A stretch of DNA of 64,000 nt. Origin: Amnibacterium endophyticum. Lineage in GTDB: Bacteria > Actinomycetota > Actinomycetes > Actinomycetales > Microbacteriaceae. The stretch spans positions 186,001 through 250,000 of the forward strand of contig NZ_JBHUEA010000001.1 in the NCBI RefSeq assembly GCF_042680685.1, read 5' to 3'. How positions within the stretch are numbered: the first letter of the stretch is position 1; every line of letters starts with the position of its first letter. This document shows positions 1-8,453 of the stretch, piece after piece. The notes beneath the pieces are model-generated. The model was not told where the DNA came from. It worked only from the letters and a program-made list of their open reading frames with translations, and ran no database searches. A program made the position numbers and the translations under genes.

Positions 1-301
1 CGGTGCCGCCGCCGCCCAGGCCGCCGCGGGTCAGCGCCGTCGAGTCCACCTTCCCGCCCTCGGCGGTGCCCGCCGTGCGGGAGGGGCGGCCGGTCGCGGT
101 CGGCTCGTCGGCCGCCGTGCCCTCCGCGCCGACGGCGACGACCGGGCCGGGGCAGACCAGCGACTGGCCCGGCGACGACGGGGTGACGGTGAAGCCGCGG
201 TCGGGGGCGCCGAGCGCGGGCAGCTGGCCGACGAACGCGGCTGCGGCGACGCCCGCCGCCACCAGCGCCGACGCGGACAGGACGCGGCGGCTCACCGCCA
301 T
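1..301 (-). CDS. DUF5719-like secreted protein, N-terminal part only
   Basis: The reading frame opens with ATG at 301 and runs off the window, so only about 100 residues are visible. The start MAVSRRVLSASALVAAGVAA is a typical signal peptide or membrane anchor with a basic end and an Ala/Val-rich core. It is followed by an extracytoplasmic stretch rich in Gly, Pro, Ser and Thr (TVTPSSPGQSLVCPGP). The start overlaps the end of the upstream glycosyltransferase by 10 bases, so the two are probably translationally coupled. In Microbacteriaceae a DUF5719 protein usually follows this glycosyltransferase, and the family assignment rests on that gene order plus the visible N-terminus. Function unknown, presumably cell-envelope. 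Confidence 0.6.
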   Translation of the reverse strand, partial: MAVSRRVLSASALVAAGVAAAAFVGQLPALGAPDRGFTVTPSSPGQSLVCPGPVVAVGAEGTAADEPTATGRPSRTAGTAEGGKVDSTALTRGGLGGGGT

Positions 302-3300
302 GCCGGCACCTCCTCGCGCTGCACCGTCGCAGCCTGCTCCGGCCGGAGGGCCTGGACCTCGGGCGGCAGCGGGCTGCGCTCGATCGAACGGACATCGAGC
401 CGGTGCGGCGCGACCGCGGCCTGCGGCCGGAAGCGCGTCGCCAGCCGACGGGTGGGCAGGGCGAGCAGGAAGGTCAGCCCGAGCACGAGGCCCTGCACCG
501 CCAGCACGAGGAGCCCGAGCGGCGTCCCCGTGTTGGACGGGCCGCGGCGCACCACCTCGCCGGTCGCCTCCGGGTCCAGCCCGCCGAAGCGGTACAGGGT
601 GCCGGACGCCGTCGACGAGACGCTCGTGAGCAGCGGGTTCGCGCCCAGTACGGCCTGCGCCTCCGCGAGCGCGGCGCGGCCGGTCGCGTCGCCGGCACCC
701 GGCACGAGCAGCACGTAGCCGATGCGGAACCGGTCGAGCGAGGCGCGGAGGTCGTCGCCCGTCGGCTGCACGAGACCGGCCGCGAGGCGCGCGAGCGCCC
801 GGCTCTCGCCGAAGCCGGCGGTCGACGTGAGCGTCGAGGTGCGCTCCATCGTCTGGCCCTCGCCGCGGTAGAGCCGCTTGCGGAACCCGCCGTCCTCCTG
901 CGGCTGCAGCGTCAGCAGCCCGAGGTCCGGCACCGTCCTCGACTCGGCCGCGACGAGCGGCGGCACCGTCGCCGACGTGCCGGGGCGCACCTGCGAGGTG
1001 CCGAGCAGCACGCCGACGAGCAGCGGCGACGCGGCGGCGAGCAGGGCGAGCACCGCGGTGAAGCCGACGCCCGCGGCCCCGAGTGCGCGCACCTGCGAGG
1101 CGAGCCGCCCGGGCCGGCCCGGCAGCGGCACGACCGCGCCGGCGGACAGCCGGTCGAGCCCGACGACCGCCGCCTCCAGCACCGCGAGCCAGGCGAGGCT
1201 GAGGCCCGCGCCCGACCACGCGGGGATCGGCACCTCGCCGTCGGCGACGACGAGCAGCCGCGTCGCCAGCACGGCGGCGACCAGGCCGCCGACGCCCGCG
1301 ACGCCGATGCGCATCGGCAGACTGCGGCCCGGCCAGAAGAGGCCGACGAGCGCGAGCAGCAGCAGCGGCGCGCCGAGCGACCAGACGAAGATCGCAGACG
1401 CGGCGCCGGTCAGCCCGAGGGGCTCCGTCAGCGCCTCCCAGGACCGCTCCGTCCAGGCGGGCCAGCCGACGACCAGCTGCAGCGCGGTCGAGAGCTGCTC
1501 CGGCAGCCCCAGCACGTGCGCCTCCGGCTCGGCGGTCGCCACCGGGCCCGGGTCCGCGAGCACGCCGAGCAGCCGGCCGTGCAGCGCCTGCTCCGCGATC
1601 AGCGGGGCGAAGAGCACCAGCGTCGGCAGGGGCAGCGGCAGGACCCGGCGCACCCGGCCGCCGTCGCGCCGCCTCCTGCGGCCGATCACGACCGCCGCGA
1701 GCCACGTCGCTGCGAGCAGCGGCAGCAGGCTCGGCGAGCACGCGGCGATCAGGGCGCCCAGCAGGCCGAGCCAGGCGGACGCGGTCCACGACCGCCGCAC
1801 CGACAGGGCGGCGAGCAGCGCGAACGGCGCCGCCAGATGCACGAGCACGCCCGCGATCCGGCCCTGGTCGAGGGCGAGCAGCAGGGTCGGCGACGCCGCC
1901 CACAGCAGCGCGCCGACGACGCGCAGCGGTGCGCGCCGGGTGAAGCGCGCGGTGGCGAGCCAGCCGCCGGCGGCCGCGATCGGCAGCGCGAGGACCCACA
2001 GGCCGACGACGGCCGCGGACGGATGCCAGGGGGTCAGGGAGCCGAGCAGCGCGAGCACGACCGCGAACGGGTCGGCGGGGCCGACGAACCCCTCGCCGAG
2101 CGGGCGGACGCCCCAGCCGATCGAGCGCCACAGGTTGTGGAACGACCCGAGCGGCAGCAGCGTGCCGCCGGACAGCGCGTCGGCGCCGATCAGCGGCGTG
2201 AAGAGCATCGCCGAGACGGCCCCGACCCCGACGGTCGTGGCGAGCCCGCCGCCGGTGAGGAAGCGGATCGGCTCGTGCCGCTCGACCGGCCGCCCGTTCT
2301 CGCGGGCGAGCGCGCGGCGGTAGCGGACGTCCTTCCACGGCTGCCGCAGCGCCGCGAGCGCGGGCCATCCCACCGTGCGGGTGCGGGCGATGCGGGACCG
2401 CGAGCGGGCGACGGCCGACACGCGGCTCAGCACCACGAGCGCCGCGAGCAGCTCCGCCGGCGCCGCCTCGGGCTGCTTCCGCAGCAGCTGGCCGAGCGCG
2501 CGGGCGACCGCGATCGGCAGCAGCGAGAGCCAGTGCAGCACCACGAGCGGCAGCGACGCGTAGACGAGGCGGCGGTGCAGCTGCGCCTCGCGGCGGAAGC
2601 GGGTGCGCCGGCCGAGGGTCGACGGGCCGCCGAGCAGGCGGGCGCCGGGGCTCTCGAGGCCGGCCGCGCGCACGCGCGCCCCCGGTACGAGCTGCACGCG
2701 GTGGCCGGCGAGCCGGGCCCGGACGCAGAAGTCGAGGGCGTCGTCGTAGGCGGGCAGGGCGAGGTCGAAGCCGCCGAGCGCGCGCCACGCGCGCTCCTGG
2801 ACGAGCATGCCGCCCGCGTCGACCGCCATCACGTCGCTCAGCCGGTCGTACTGCGCCTGATCGAGCTCCGGTTCCGCCAGCTCGACGGCCGTCCCGCCCG
2901 GCGTCATCGTCTCGCCGAAGGCGTGGAGGTACTCGGGCGCCTCCCACTGCATCTGCTTCGGGCCCGCCACCACGACCGACGGCGCCGCCTCGACGGCCTG
3001 CAGCAGGCGCTCGAGCGCCCGGGGCTCCGGCGCCGTGTCCGTGGACAGCAGCCACAGCCACTGCCCGTCCTCCGGGCCGAGGCCGGCGGCGCGCACGCCC
3101 GTCTCGACCGCCTGGCCGAAGCCGGCGCGCCCGTGGACGCGGGCCTGCACGGTCGGCTCGATCGCCGCGATCGCGCTCGCGGTCGCGGGATCGGCGCCGA
3201 GCTGGACGACGACGAGGCGGTCGGGCATCCGCGTCTGCTGCGTCAGGGCGTCGAGGACCGCGCGCAGGCGGTGCTCCCCCTCGGCCGCGACGAGGATCGC

Positions 3301-3318
3301 GGTGACAGAGGTCGGCAC
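292..3318 (-). CDS. Large membrane glycosyltransferase, family 2
   Basis: The protein has 1008 residues. Residues 1 to about 250 form a GT2 (GT-A fold) domain: it opens SVTAILVAAEGEHRLRAVLD, carries STDTAPEP as the probable metal-binding acidic motif near residue 100, and a YDDALDFCVRARLAGHRV segment near residue 210. The remaining 700 residues hold many hydrophobic helices (for example LLGALIAACSPSLLPLLAAT), like the GT2-plus-membrane proteins of actinobacterial wall arabinan/galactan assembly. The GTG start at 3318 was chosen because it gives the canonical GT2 N-terminus; the frame stays open further upstream but that stretch covers the whiB2 gene. No clear SD is seen. It lies downstream of whiB2 behind a strong hairpin, so it probably has its own promoter in 3319-3450. 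It likely transfers a sugar to a lipid-linked or wall polymer; substrate not inferable. Confidence 0.85.
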   Translation of the reverse strand: MPTSVTAILVAAEGEHRLRAVLDALTQQTRMPDRLVVVQLGADPATASAIAAIEPTVQARVHGRAGFGQAVETGVRAAGLGPEDGQWLWLLSTDTAPEPRALERLLQAVEAAPSVVVAGPKQMQWEAPEYLHAFGETMTPGGTAVELAEPELDQAQYDRLSDVMAVDAGGMLVQERAWRALGGFDLALPAYDDALDFCVRARLAGHRVQLVPGARVRAAGLESPGARLLGGPSTLGRRTRFRREAQLHRRLVYASLPLVVLHWLSLLPIAVARALGQLLRKQPEAAPAELLAALVVLSRVSAVARSRSRIARTRTVGWPALAALRQPWKDVRYRRALARENGRPVERHEPIRFLTGGGLATTVGVGAVSAMLFTPLIGADALSGGTLLPLGSFHNLWRSIGWGVRPLGEGFVGPADPFAVVLALLGSLTPWHPSAAVVGLWVLALPIAAAGGWLATARFTRRAPLRVVGALLWAASPTLLLALDQGRIAGVLVHLAAPFALLAALSVRRSWTASAWLGLLGALIAACSPSLLPLLAATWLAAVVIGRRRRRDGGRVRRVLPLPLPTLVLFAPLIAEQALHGRLLGVLADPGPVATAEPEAHVLGLPEQLSTALQLVVGWPAWTERSWEALTEPLGLTGAASAIFVWSLGAPLLLLALVGLFWPGRSLPMRIGVAGVGGLVAAVLATRLLVVADGEVPIPAWSGAGLSLAWLAVLEAAVVGLDRLSAGAVVPLPGRPGRLASQVRALGAAGVGFTAVLALLAAASPLLVGVLLGTSQVRPGTSATVPPLVAAESRTVPDLGLLTLQPQEDGGFRKRLYRGEGQTMERTSTLTSTAGFGESRALARLAAGLVQPTGDDLRASLDRFRIGYVLLVPGAGDATGRAALAEAQAVLGANPLLTSVSSTASGTLYRFGGLDPEATGEVVRRGPSNTGTPLGLLVLAVQGLVLGLTFLLALPTRRLATRFRPQAAVAPHRLDVRSIERSPLPPEVQALRPEQAATVQREEVPAWR

Positions 3319-3450
3319 CGCATCACGGTAGGCGGGCGCGGAGCGACACGCGGTGGCGCCGCGCCGCGCGATGCGCTTCCCGTCGGCTCTTCGCGACCCC
3401 CGCGCGCCGGTGACGACGCACCTCTTGTCCGATCGACGTCCGGGAACGAC

Positions 3451-3486
3451 GAAGGCCGCGGATCCGTCGATGGATCCGCGGCCTTC
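3451..3486 (-). terminator. Strong hairpin after whiB2
   Basis: A perfect 15-bp stem (GAAGGCCGCGGATCC paired with its complement) surrounds a 6-base loop, placed 20 bases after the whiB2 stop. No clear U-tract follows on the minus strand, which is common for actinobacterial terminators. It separates whiB2 from the downstream glycosyltransferase. Confidence 0.75.
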
Positions 3487-3506
3487 CGTCAGCCGTCGAG
3501 GGGCCG

Positions 3507-3824
3507 TCAGCCCGCCTTGCGCACCTTCCGGCGCTCGCGCTCCGAGAGGCCGCCCCAGATGCCGAAGCGCTCGTCGTTCTGCAGCGCGTACTCGAGGCAC
3601 TGCGAGCGGACCTCGCACTGCGCGCAGATGCGCTTCGCCTCGCGGGTCGAGCCGCCCTTCTCCGGGAAGAACGCCTCCGGGTCCGTCTGCGCGCACAGCG
3701 AGTCGGCCTGCCAGGCCAGGGGGTCGTCGTCCTCGGCGACCCGGCGCACGCTCGGCACGCCGAGGTTGATGGGGTCGACGAACCAGTCGCTCGGAACCGA
3801 AGCCTGGAAGGGGGAAGCGGTCAT
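3507..3824 (-). CDS. whiB2: WhiB2/WhmD-type iron-sulfur regulator
   Basis: The protein has 105 residues and is a 4Fe-4S WhiB-family regulator. The four cluster cysteines are C44, C67, C70 and C76 (C-x22-C-x2-C-x5-C), followed by GIWGG at 88-92 and a basic tail (SERERRKVRK) that contacts DNA. The stretch LCAQTDPEAFFPEKGGSTRE is characteristic of WhiB2/WhmD (WhiB in Streptomyces), which controls septation and division with partner WhiA. Other WhiB paralogues differ here. The start at 3824 is supported by AGAAGG 6 bases upstream; the frame continues upstream without an SD. The leader holds two direct repeats (see 3852-3898), and a hairpin follows the gene. Confidence 0.93.
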   Translation of the reverse strand: MTASPFQASVPSDWFVDPINLGVPSVRRVAEDDDPLAWQADSLCAQTDPEAFFPEKGGSTREAKRICAQCEVRSQCLEYALQNDERFGIWGGLSERERRKVRKAG

Positions 3825-3851
3825 TGCAGATCCTTCTCTCTTGCGCCTGCA

Positions 3852-3898
3852 GAGCCCCGCGCTCCGCCGGCATTCGCCCTCCGGAGCCCCGCGCTCCG
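3852..3898 (-). promoter_or_regulatory. Tandem direct repeat in the whiB2 leader
   Basis: The 15-base sequence GAGCCCCGCGCTCCG occurs at 3852-3866 and again at 3884-3898, a period of 32 bases, 28-74 bases before the whiB2 start. Each copy can fold as a short hairpin (GAGC/GCTC). An AT-rich TAATTA hexamer at about 3911-3916 (TGTAATTAC on the minus strand) could be the -10 element, which would put both repeats in the 5' UTR. Role unproven: operator or RNA structure. Confidence 0.4.
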
Positions 3899-3916
3899 AT
3901 GACGTGGCGGTAATTA

Positions 3917-4338
3917 CACAGGCGTACTTCGGAATGGCGCAAGACCGGATCTGACGACAGGTCATTGCAGCGGCGCACACAGCGGTCGCGCCTTCAAGAC
4001 CGATGGAGGGCCGGCGTCGAAGGTTCGAAGACCCTTGGAACGGCCTGGCAGCCGGTCCCCTGATCAGGCTTTTTGCTTCGATAGCCGGACCGGTACCTGT
4101 GAGTTCGGGTCAACCCTCGACCGGGGGTCGAAACCTGACGACACGCCGATAACGACAGTCGCTTCGTAACATGACTGTTACAAACGGTGCTCGGCGCGTC
4201 GCGTGCGCCCCCGAAACCGTGTTCGAAGCATGCCGAATTCCGCACTTGGCGACCCCCTCTTCCGAGGGGCGGGAAGCGATTCCGGGCGATATCACGCGCC
4301 GATAACGCAGCGGAAATCGGACACGCCGGGACACGCCG
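3917..4338. other. Gene-free stretch between galE and whiB2
   Basis: About 420 bases with no credible gene. It holds a short inverted repeat GTAAC-N6-GTTAC near 4168-4183, and the 11-mer CGCCGATAACG twice in the same orientation (4144-4154 and 4297-4307). A compact hairpin (CGCCGTC/GACGGCG, 4334-4348) overlaps the galE stop and may help end galE transcription. The rest is presumably upstream regulatory DNA of whiB2. Confidence 0.4.
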
Positions 4339-5307
4339 TCAGACGGCGACCGCGCCCTGTCGCGCCTCCCACGCCGACCGCACCATCTGCTCGAGGGTGT
4401 GCCGCATGCGCCAGTCGAGGTCGCGCCCCGCGAGCTCGCCGGAGGCGACGATCCGCGCCGGGTCGCCCGGACGGCGCGGACCGACCTCGGGCGTGAAGTC
4501 GATGCCGGTCACCTCGGCGACCGCGCGCATGATCTCCCCGACGCTGACGCCGTCGCCGGAGCCGAGGTTGTAGACCGGCTCGATCGCCTCCCCGGCCGCC
4601 AGACGGCGAGCGGCGGCGACGTGGGACACGGCGAGGTCCGCCACGTGGATGTAGTCGCGCACGCACGTGCCGTCGGGCGTCGGGTAGTCGTCGCCGTTGA
4701 TGCGCGGCGTCCTCCCCTCGAGCAGCGCCTGGAAGACGAGCGGGAAGAGGTTGTGCGGGCTCGTGTCGAAGAGGTCGGGCGAGCCGGATCCGACGACGTT
4801 GAAGTAGCGCAGGGAGGTGTGGCTCAGGCCCGCGGCGACGCCCTGGTCGGCGAGCAGCCACTCGCCGATCAGCTTCGACTGCCCGTAGGGCGACTCCGGG
4901 TTCCGCTCCGTCGACTCCGTGACGAGGTCGGTGTCGGGGGTGCCGTAGACGGCGGCGGAGGAGGAGAAGACGATCTTGTCCACGCCCGCCTCCCCCATGG
5001 CGCCGAGCAGCACCTGGGTGGCGGTCACGTTCTGCTCGTAGGTGTGCAGGGGGCGCTGCACCGAGACGCCGGCGTACTTGAACCCGGCGACGTGGATCAC
5101 GCCCTCGACGTCGTGGTCCGCGAAGACGCGGGCGAGCAGGCCGCCGTCGAGGATCGTCCCCTGCACGAAGGGGACGTCCCGCGCGACGAAGCCGCGGTGA
5201 CCGCTGGAGAGGTCGTCCACGACCACCGGCGCGAGCCCCGCGTCCTGGAGCGCGCGCACCACGTGCGCCCCGATGTAGCCCGCGCCGCCCGTCACCATCC
5301 ACGCCAT
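4339..5307 (-). CDS. galE: UDP-glucose 4-epimerase
   Basis: The 322-residue protein is a short-chain dehydrogenase/reductase-type epimerase that interconverts UDP-glucose and UDP-galactose using bound NAD. The N-terminus MVTGGAGYIGAHVV carries the GxxGxxG nucleotide motif. FSSSAAVYGTPD near residue 120 supplies the catalytic Ser, and SPYGQSKLIGEWLL near 145 supplies the YxxxK pair. The C-terminal part (GDDYPTPDGTCVRDYIHVADL) is the sugar-nucleotide signature of GalE. Length matches the family. It can feed UDP-galactose to the polysaccharide loci in this window. It is transcribed alone, divergently from the SRAP gene. Confidence 0.93.
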   Translation of the reverse strand: MAWMVTGGAGYIGAHVVRALQDAGLAPVVVDDLSSGHRGFVARDVPFVQGTILDGGLLARVFADHDVEGVIHVAGFKYAGVSVQRPLHTYEQNVTATQVLLGAMGEAGVDKIVFSSSAAVYGTPDTDLVTESTERNPESPYGQSKLIGEWLLADQGVAAGLSHTSLRYFNVVGSGSPDLFDTSPHNLFPLVFQALLEGRTPRINGDDYPTPDGTCVRDYIHVADLAVSHVAAARRLAAGEAIEPVYNLGSGDGVSVGEIMRAVAEVTGIDFTPEVGPRRPGDPARIVASGELAGRDLDWRMRHTLEQMVRSAWEARQGAVAV

Positions 5308-5359
5308 GGCTGGACCCTAGCCCGGGCGCCGGACGCGACCCGGGAGCAGGATGTCCCGC

Positions 5360-6055
5360 GTGTGCGGGCGTTACGTGGTGACCAAGGCCGTGACCGATCT
5401 GCTGCCCGACCTGCTGGGCGGCCTCGGCGGAGGGCTGCCGGACGACTACAACGTCGCCCCGACCGCGCTCGTGCCCGTCGTGCGGCAGCGCGGCGGCGAG
5501 CGCGCGCTCCGCGAGGTGAAGTGGGGGTTCCTGCCCTCCTGGGCGAAGGATCCGAAGCAGCGCCCGCAGCCGATCAACGCCCGCATCGAGACGGTCGCGA
5601 CCTCCGGCATGTTCACGCGGGCGTTCGCGCGGGTGCGGGTCGTCGTCCCGGCGCTCGGCTACTACGAGTGGGTGGTGACGCCGACCGGCAAGCAGCCGCA
5701 CTACATCCACGCGCCGGAGGCGGGGCTGGCGATGGCCGGGATCGTCAGCGCCTGGGCCGACCGCTCCCGCCCGGACGACGACCCGGAACGCTGGCTGCTC
5801 TCGATGGCGATCATCACGCGCGACGCCCACGTCGCGCCCGGCGAGGTGCACGACCGCATGCCGGCGTGCCTCTCCCCCGCCGGCTACGAGGCCTGGATGG
5901 CGGAGGACGCGGAGCCGGACGACCTGCTCGCCCTCCTGCATCGCGAGTCGGTCGCCGTGGCGCACACGCTGGAGCACTACGAGGTGAGCCGCGACGCGAA
6001 CAGCGTCCGCAACAACGGCCCGGGCCTGATCCGCCCCCTCCCGCCCGCCGCGTGA
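5360..6055 (+). CDS. SRAP-domain abasic-site crosslink protein (YedK/HMCES family)
   Basis: The 231-residue protein shields abasic sites in single-stranded DNA by a thiazolidine link to an N-terminal Cys. The GTG at 5360 is preferred over the ATG at 5351 for two reasons. It gives MCGRY, so that Cys2 becomes N-terminal after Met removal, as catalysis requires. It also sits 10 bases after GGGAGCAGG, whereas the ATG directly abuts that SD. Other active-site residues are in place: N73 (INAR), E103 (YYEW) and H164 (HDRMP). It is a single gene, divergent from galE. The reaction and residues follow from the family; the start choice is inference from sequence. Confidence 0.9.
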   Translation: MCGRYVVTKAVTDLLPDLLGGLGGGLPDDYNVAPTALVPVVRQRGGERALREVKWGFLPSWAKDPKQRPQPINARIETVATSGMFTRAFARVRVVVPALGYYEWVVTPTGKQPHYIHAPEAGLAMAGIVSAWADRSRPDDDPERWLLSMAIITRDAHVAPGEVHDRMPACLSPAGYEAWMAEDAEPDDLLALLHRESVAVAHTLEHYEVSRDANSVRNNGPGLIRPLPPAA

Positions 6056-6091
6056 CCCCCGCCCGCGCGTTCACGCCTCGCGCCCGCAAGA

Positions 6092-6143
6092 GTCGCCCTC
6101 AGCGCCACCTGGCGCCGAGCGCTCCTCGCCATCTGGCGCTCAG
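6092..6143. repeat. Palindromic intergenic repeat, copy 1
   Basis: A 52-base unit identical to 6251-6302. The core runs TCAGCGCCA ... GAGCGCTC ... TGGCGCTCA, an imperfect palindrome centred on GAGCGCTC. It lies between the SRAP gene and the AbiEi-like gene. A diverged copy occurs at 7482-7526. Behaves like a REP element; no function known to me. Confidence 0.8.
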
Positions 6144-6250
6144 CACGCACCTCCGAGCGCGCCCCACCCCTGCTCCCCGCCGATCGCCGTCGCGTCCGCA
6201 CTCGCGCGCACGGCCCGCACCAGCAAGGCGTGCGCGCCCCGCACCCCTCC

Positions 6251-6302
6251 GTCGCCCTCAGCGCCACCTGGCGCCGAGCGCTCCTCGCCATCTGGCGCTC
6301 AG
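6251..6302. repeat. Palindromic intergenic repeat, copy 2
   Basis: Exact copy of 6092-6143 in direct orientation, 159 bases downstream. The whole stretch 6056-6457 between the flanking genes contains only these two copies and GC-rich spacer; no gene is seen in it. Confidence 0.8.
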
Positions 6303-6457
6303 GCCGCACGTTGCGCGCCCGCCTCGGCGCCGCCGCCGGTGCGGCCGCCTCGGCCCGGAAGAGCGGATCGCTCCTCCCCAGGCGCGAGATCCGCGGATCC
6401 GCTCCACCGTCGCCTTGACAGGGCAGGAGGAGGCGCGGCCGCGGCCATCCTCCCGCC

Positions 6458-7471
6458 ATGTCGCTCACGCTCCCGCTCCTCGACCCCTGGCGCCTCGAGA
6501 TCCTCGTCGTCAAGGGCGGCTCGCATTCGAGCGGTGAGCGCAGCGCGCTCCGCCGCGATGTGGAACGCGGTCTGCTCCTACGTCTCCGCAAGGGGGCGTA
6601 CGTGGACCGCCTCGCCTACGAGTCCCTCACCCCGGAGGGGCAGCACATCGTCCGCATGCGCGCGCTCGCCGCCGTGAGCGACGGGCCGATCGTCTTCTCG
6701 CACTTCTCGGCCGGCGTGGCGCACGGCCTGCCCGTGCTCCGGAGCCGGCTCAGGGCGCTGCACGTCAGCCCCGGCACGACGAACGGCACCGCGGTCGGCA
6801 CTGCTCCGCACCGCTTCCCGCTCAGGCGCGACGAGGTCGTCGAGCTGCACGGGCTCCTCGTGACCAGCAGCACCCGCACCGTCATCGACGTCGCCGGTGG
6901 CAGCCCGTTCGACGAAGGGGTGATGGCCGCCGACGCGCTGCTGCACTCCGGCGTGCCCCGGGAGCTGCTCCTGCTCGCGGTCGACCTCGCAGGTCCACGT
7001 CAGGCAGCGCAGCGGATCGGCGACGTCGTCGCGTTCGCGCATCCGGCGGCCGAGTCTGCCAACGAGTCCCGCGGCAGGGTCACCATGATGCGGCTGGGCG
7101 TCGAGGTGCCGCAGCTGCAGCACGCGTTCCTCCTGCCGTCCGGCGTCTGGGTCTACTCGGACTTCTGGTTCCCGAAAGCGGATGCGGTCGCCGAGGCCGA
7201 CGGCGACGTCAAGTACCTCTCCCCCGTGCTCGCGCCAGCGGGAGCGGGGGCTGCGGTCCTGGCCGAGAAGCACCGGGAGGACGAGCTGCGCTCCCTGGTC
7301 GCAGCCCTCGCCCGCTTCGGCTGGCAGCAGGCCGGCAGCGCCGCCCTCCTCGCCCCTGTGCTCGCTCGGGCCGGAGTGCTGTCGACCCGGCCCCGCACCG
7401 TGCTCGCGGACTACGCGGCCGCAGCCCGCACCGCTCGCGCCCGCTTCACCCCGCGACGCCCGTCGCAGTAA
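6458..7471 (+). CDS. AbiEi-like/nuclease-like orphan protein
   Basis: The protein has 337 residues. Residues 1-75 (RSALRRDVERGLLLRLRKGAYVD) resemble the winged-helix AbiEi antitoxin N-domain. The C-terminal third has ESRGRVTMMRLGVEVPQLQ, then VYSDFWFPKADAVAEADGDVKY, a D...ExDGxxK arrangement like that of DUF559/Vsr-type restriction-endonuclease folds. Such two-domain proteins are frequent orphans in actinobacteria. No AbiEii toxin gene is adjacent, so a toxin-antitoxin role is not supported here. The gene stands alone, bracketed by copies of the palindromic repeat (6251-6302 and 7482-7526). Domain assignment is from motif reading only. Confidence 0.75.
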   Translation: MSLTLPLLDPWRLEILVVKGGSHSSGERSALRRDVERGLLLRLRKGAYVDRLAYESLTPEGQHIVRMRALAAVSDGPIVFSHFSAGVAHGLPVLRSRLRALHVSPGTTNGTAVGTAPHRFPLRRDEVVELHGLLVTSSTRTVIDVAGGSPFDEGVMAADALLHSGVPRELLLLAVDLAGPRQAAQRIGDVVAFAHPAAESANESRGRVTMMRLGVEVPQLQHAFLLPSGVWVYSDFWFPKADAVAEADGDVKYLSPVLAPAGAGAAVLAEKHREDELRSLVAALARFGWQQAGSAALLAPVLARAGVLSTRPRTVLADYAAAARTARARFTPRRPSQ

Positions 7472-7481
7472 ATCTGCGACG

Positions 7482-7526
7482 TCAGCGCCAGATGGCGGCG
7501 AGCGCTCGGCGACGACTGGCGCTCAG
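7482..7526. repeat. Palindromic intergenic repeat, diverged copy 3
   Basis: 45 bases keeping TCAGCGCCA, GAGCGCTC and TGGCGCTCAG of copies 1 and 2 at the same spacing, with changes in the arms. It lies between convergent genes, where it might also act as a bidirectional terminator. Confidence 0.6.
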
Positions 7527-7561
7527 GGCGCGAACTGCTGCGGTGAGGGGCGGGCTCGGGG

Positions 7562-8332
7562 TCAGAAGCGGGCGACGACGCCGTCGATGACGGCGACCGT
7601 GTCCTCCCAGCCCTCGACCGCGATCACGGGGACGCCGAGCGCCTTCACCGGGTAGTCGTTGCCGTCCGGGTCGAGGCGGTCGCCGACGAAGAGGGTGTCC
7701 TCGAAGCCGACCCCGGTCAGCTCGCCGAGGCGCCGCATCCCGTAGGCCTTGTCGATGCCCTTCCGGGTGATGTCGACCGAGGTCGAGCCGCCGCTGCGCA
7801 CCTCCAGGTCCGGCACCTGCTCCTGCACCGCCGCCCGCAGCCGGCTCTTCTTCTCCCCCGTCGGGTCCCAGGCCTTCTTCTCGTCGAGCGGCGCCTGCTG
7901 ACCGAGCGCGGAGAACGTGATCTGCGAGCCGCGGTCCTCGATCGCCGGGCCCCAGGTGCGCTCCGCCCACAGCCCCAGCGCCTTCGCCTGCTGCTCGACC
8001 GCCGCCATCGCGCGATCCTTCTCGTCCTCGGTCAGGTCGTCGGCGTACACGCAGTGCAGCGCGCCCTCGTCGAGCCGCCAGTACTGCGTGCCGCAGGTCG
8101 GCATGAGGTGGAGGCGCTCCGCGAGCCCCTCCGGCAGGTCGCCGAGCCGCTCGACCACCTGGCTGCGGAACTGCTCGATCTGCCCGCCGGAGATCACGCA
8201 CACCTGCGCGACGTCGAGCAGCCGCAGCAGCGCCTCCCGCACCGCATCCGGCAGGGGCGCCTTCGACGGGGCGAGCGTGTCGTCGAGGTCGAAGGCGACG
8301 AGGGCGGGGCGATCGGGAACGTCCAGGGGCAC
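7562..8332 (-). CDS. HAD-IIB hydrolase (phosphomannomutase/sugar phosphatase-like)
   Basis: The protein has 256 residues. Motif I is FDLDDTL with nucleophile D15 and acid/base D17; motif II is ISGG; the C-terminal FVGDRLDPDGNDYPV contains the metal-binding motif IV of the IIB (Cof-type/eukaryotic PMM-like) branch. The cap insert occupies roughly residues 90-190. Substrates of this branch are sugar phosphates or related metabolites; which one cannot be read from sequence. A role in supplying mannose-1-P for the nearby polysaccharide genes is possible but unproven. Single gene, convergent with the AbiEi-like gene. Confidence 0.85.
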   Translation of the reverse strand: MPLDVPDRPALVAFDLDDTLAPSKAPLPDAVREALLRLLDVAQVCVISGGQIEQFRSQVVERLGDLPEGLAERLHLMPTCGTQYWRLDEGALHCVYADDLTEDEKDRAMAAVEQQAKALGLWAERTWGPAIEDRGSQITFSALGQQAPLDEKKAWDPTGEKKSRLRAAVQEQVPDLEVRSGGSTSVDITRKGIDKAYGMRRLGELTGVGFEDTLFVGDRLDPDGNDYPVKALGVPVIAVEGWEDTVAVIDGVVARF

Positions 8333-8453
8333 TGGTCCACGCTAGAGGAGGGACAGGCCCCCATCCGAGGGTGAGAACGCTCCGAAGACTGATGAACACC
8401 TCGGGACCGGAGGGCGACGTCCACGGGGTGTCCAGGGAATCAGGGTTGCGCCG

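Noticed and set aside
403..3954. Very long open frame on the plus strand opposite the glycosyltransferase and whiB2
   Set aside because: Arg/Ala/Gly-rich antisense sequence without motifs; the opposite strand holds recognisable domains. The same applies to long antisense frames at 13.8-15.9, 47.1-50.1, 56.3-58.3 and 59.0-60.8 kb.
4144..4307. Two GCCGATAA sequences resembling the -10 of WhiG/FliA-type promoters
   Set aside because: They face away from both neighbouring genes and no TAAA-type -35 lies at the right distance, so a sigma-specific promoter is not supported.
6458..7471. Type IV toxin-antitoxin system
   Set aside because: Only the AbiEi-like N-domain is visible and no nucleotidyltransferase toxin gene is adjacent.
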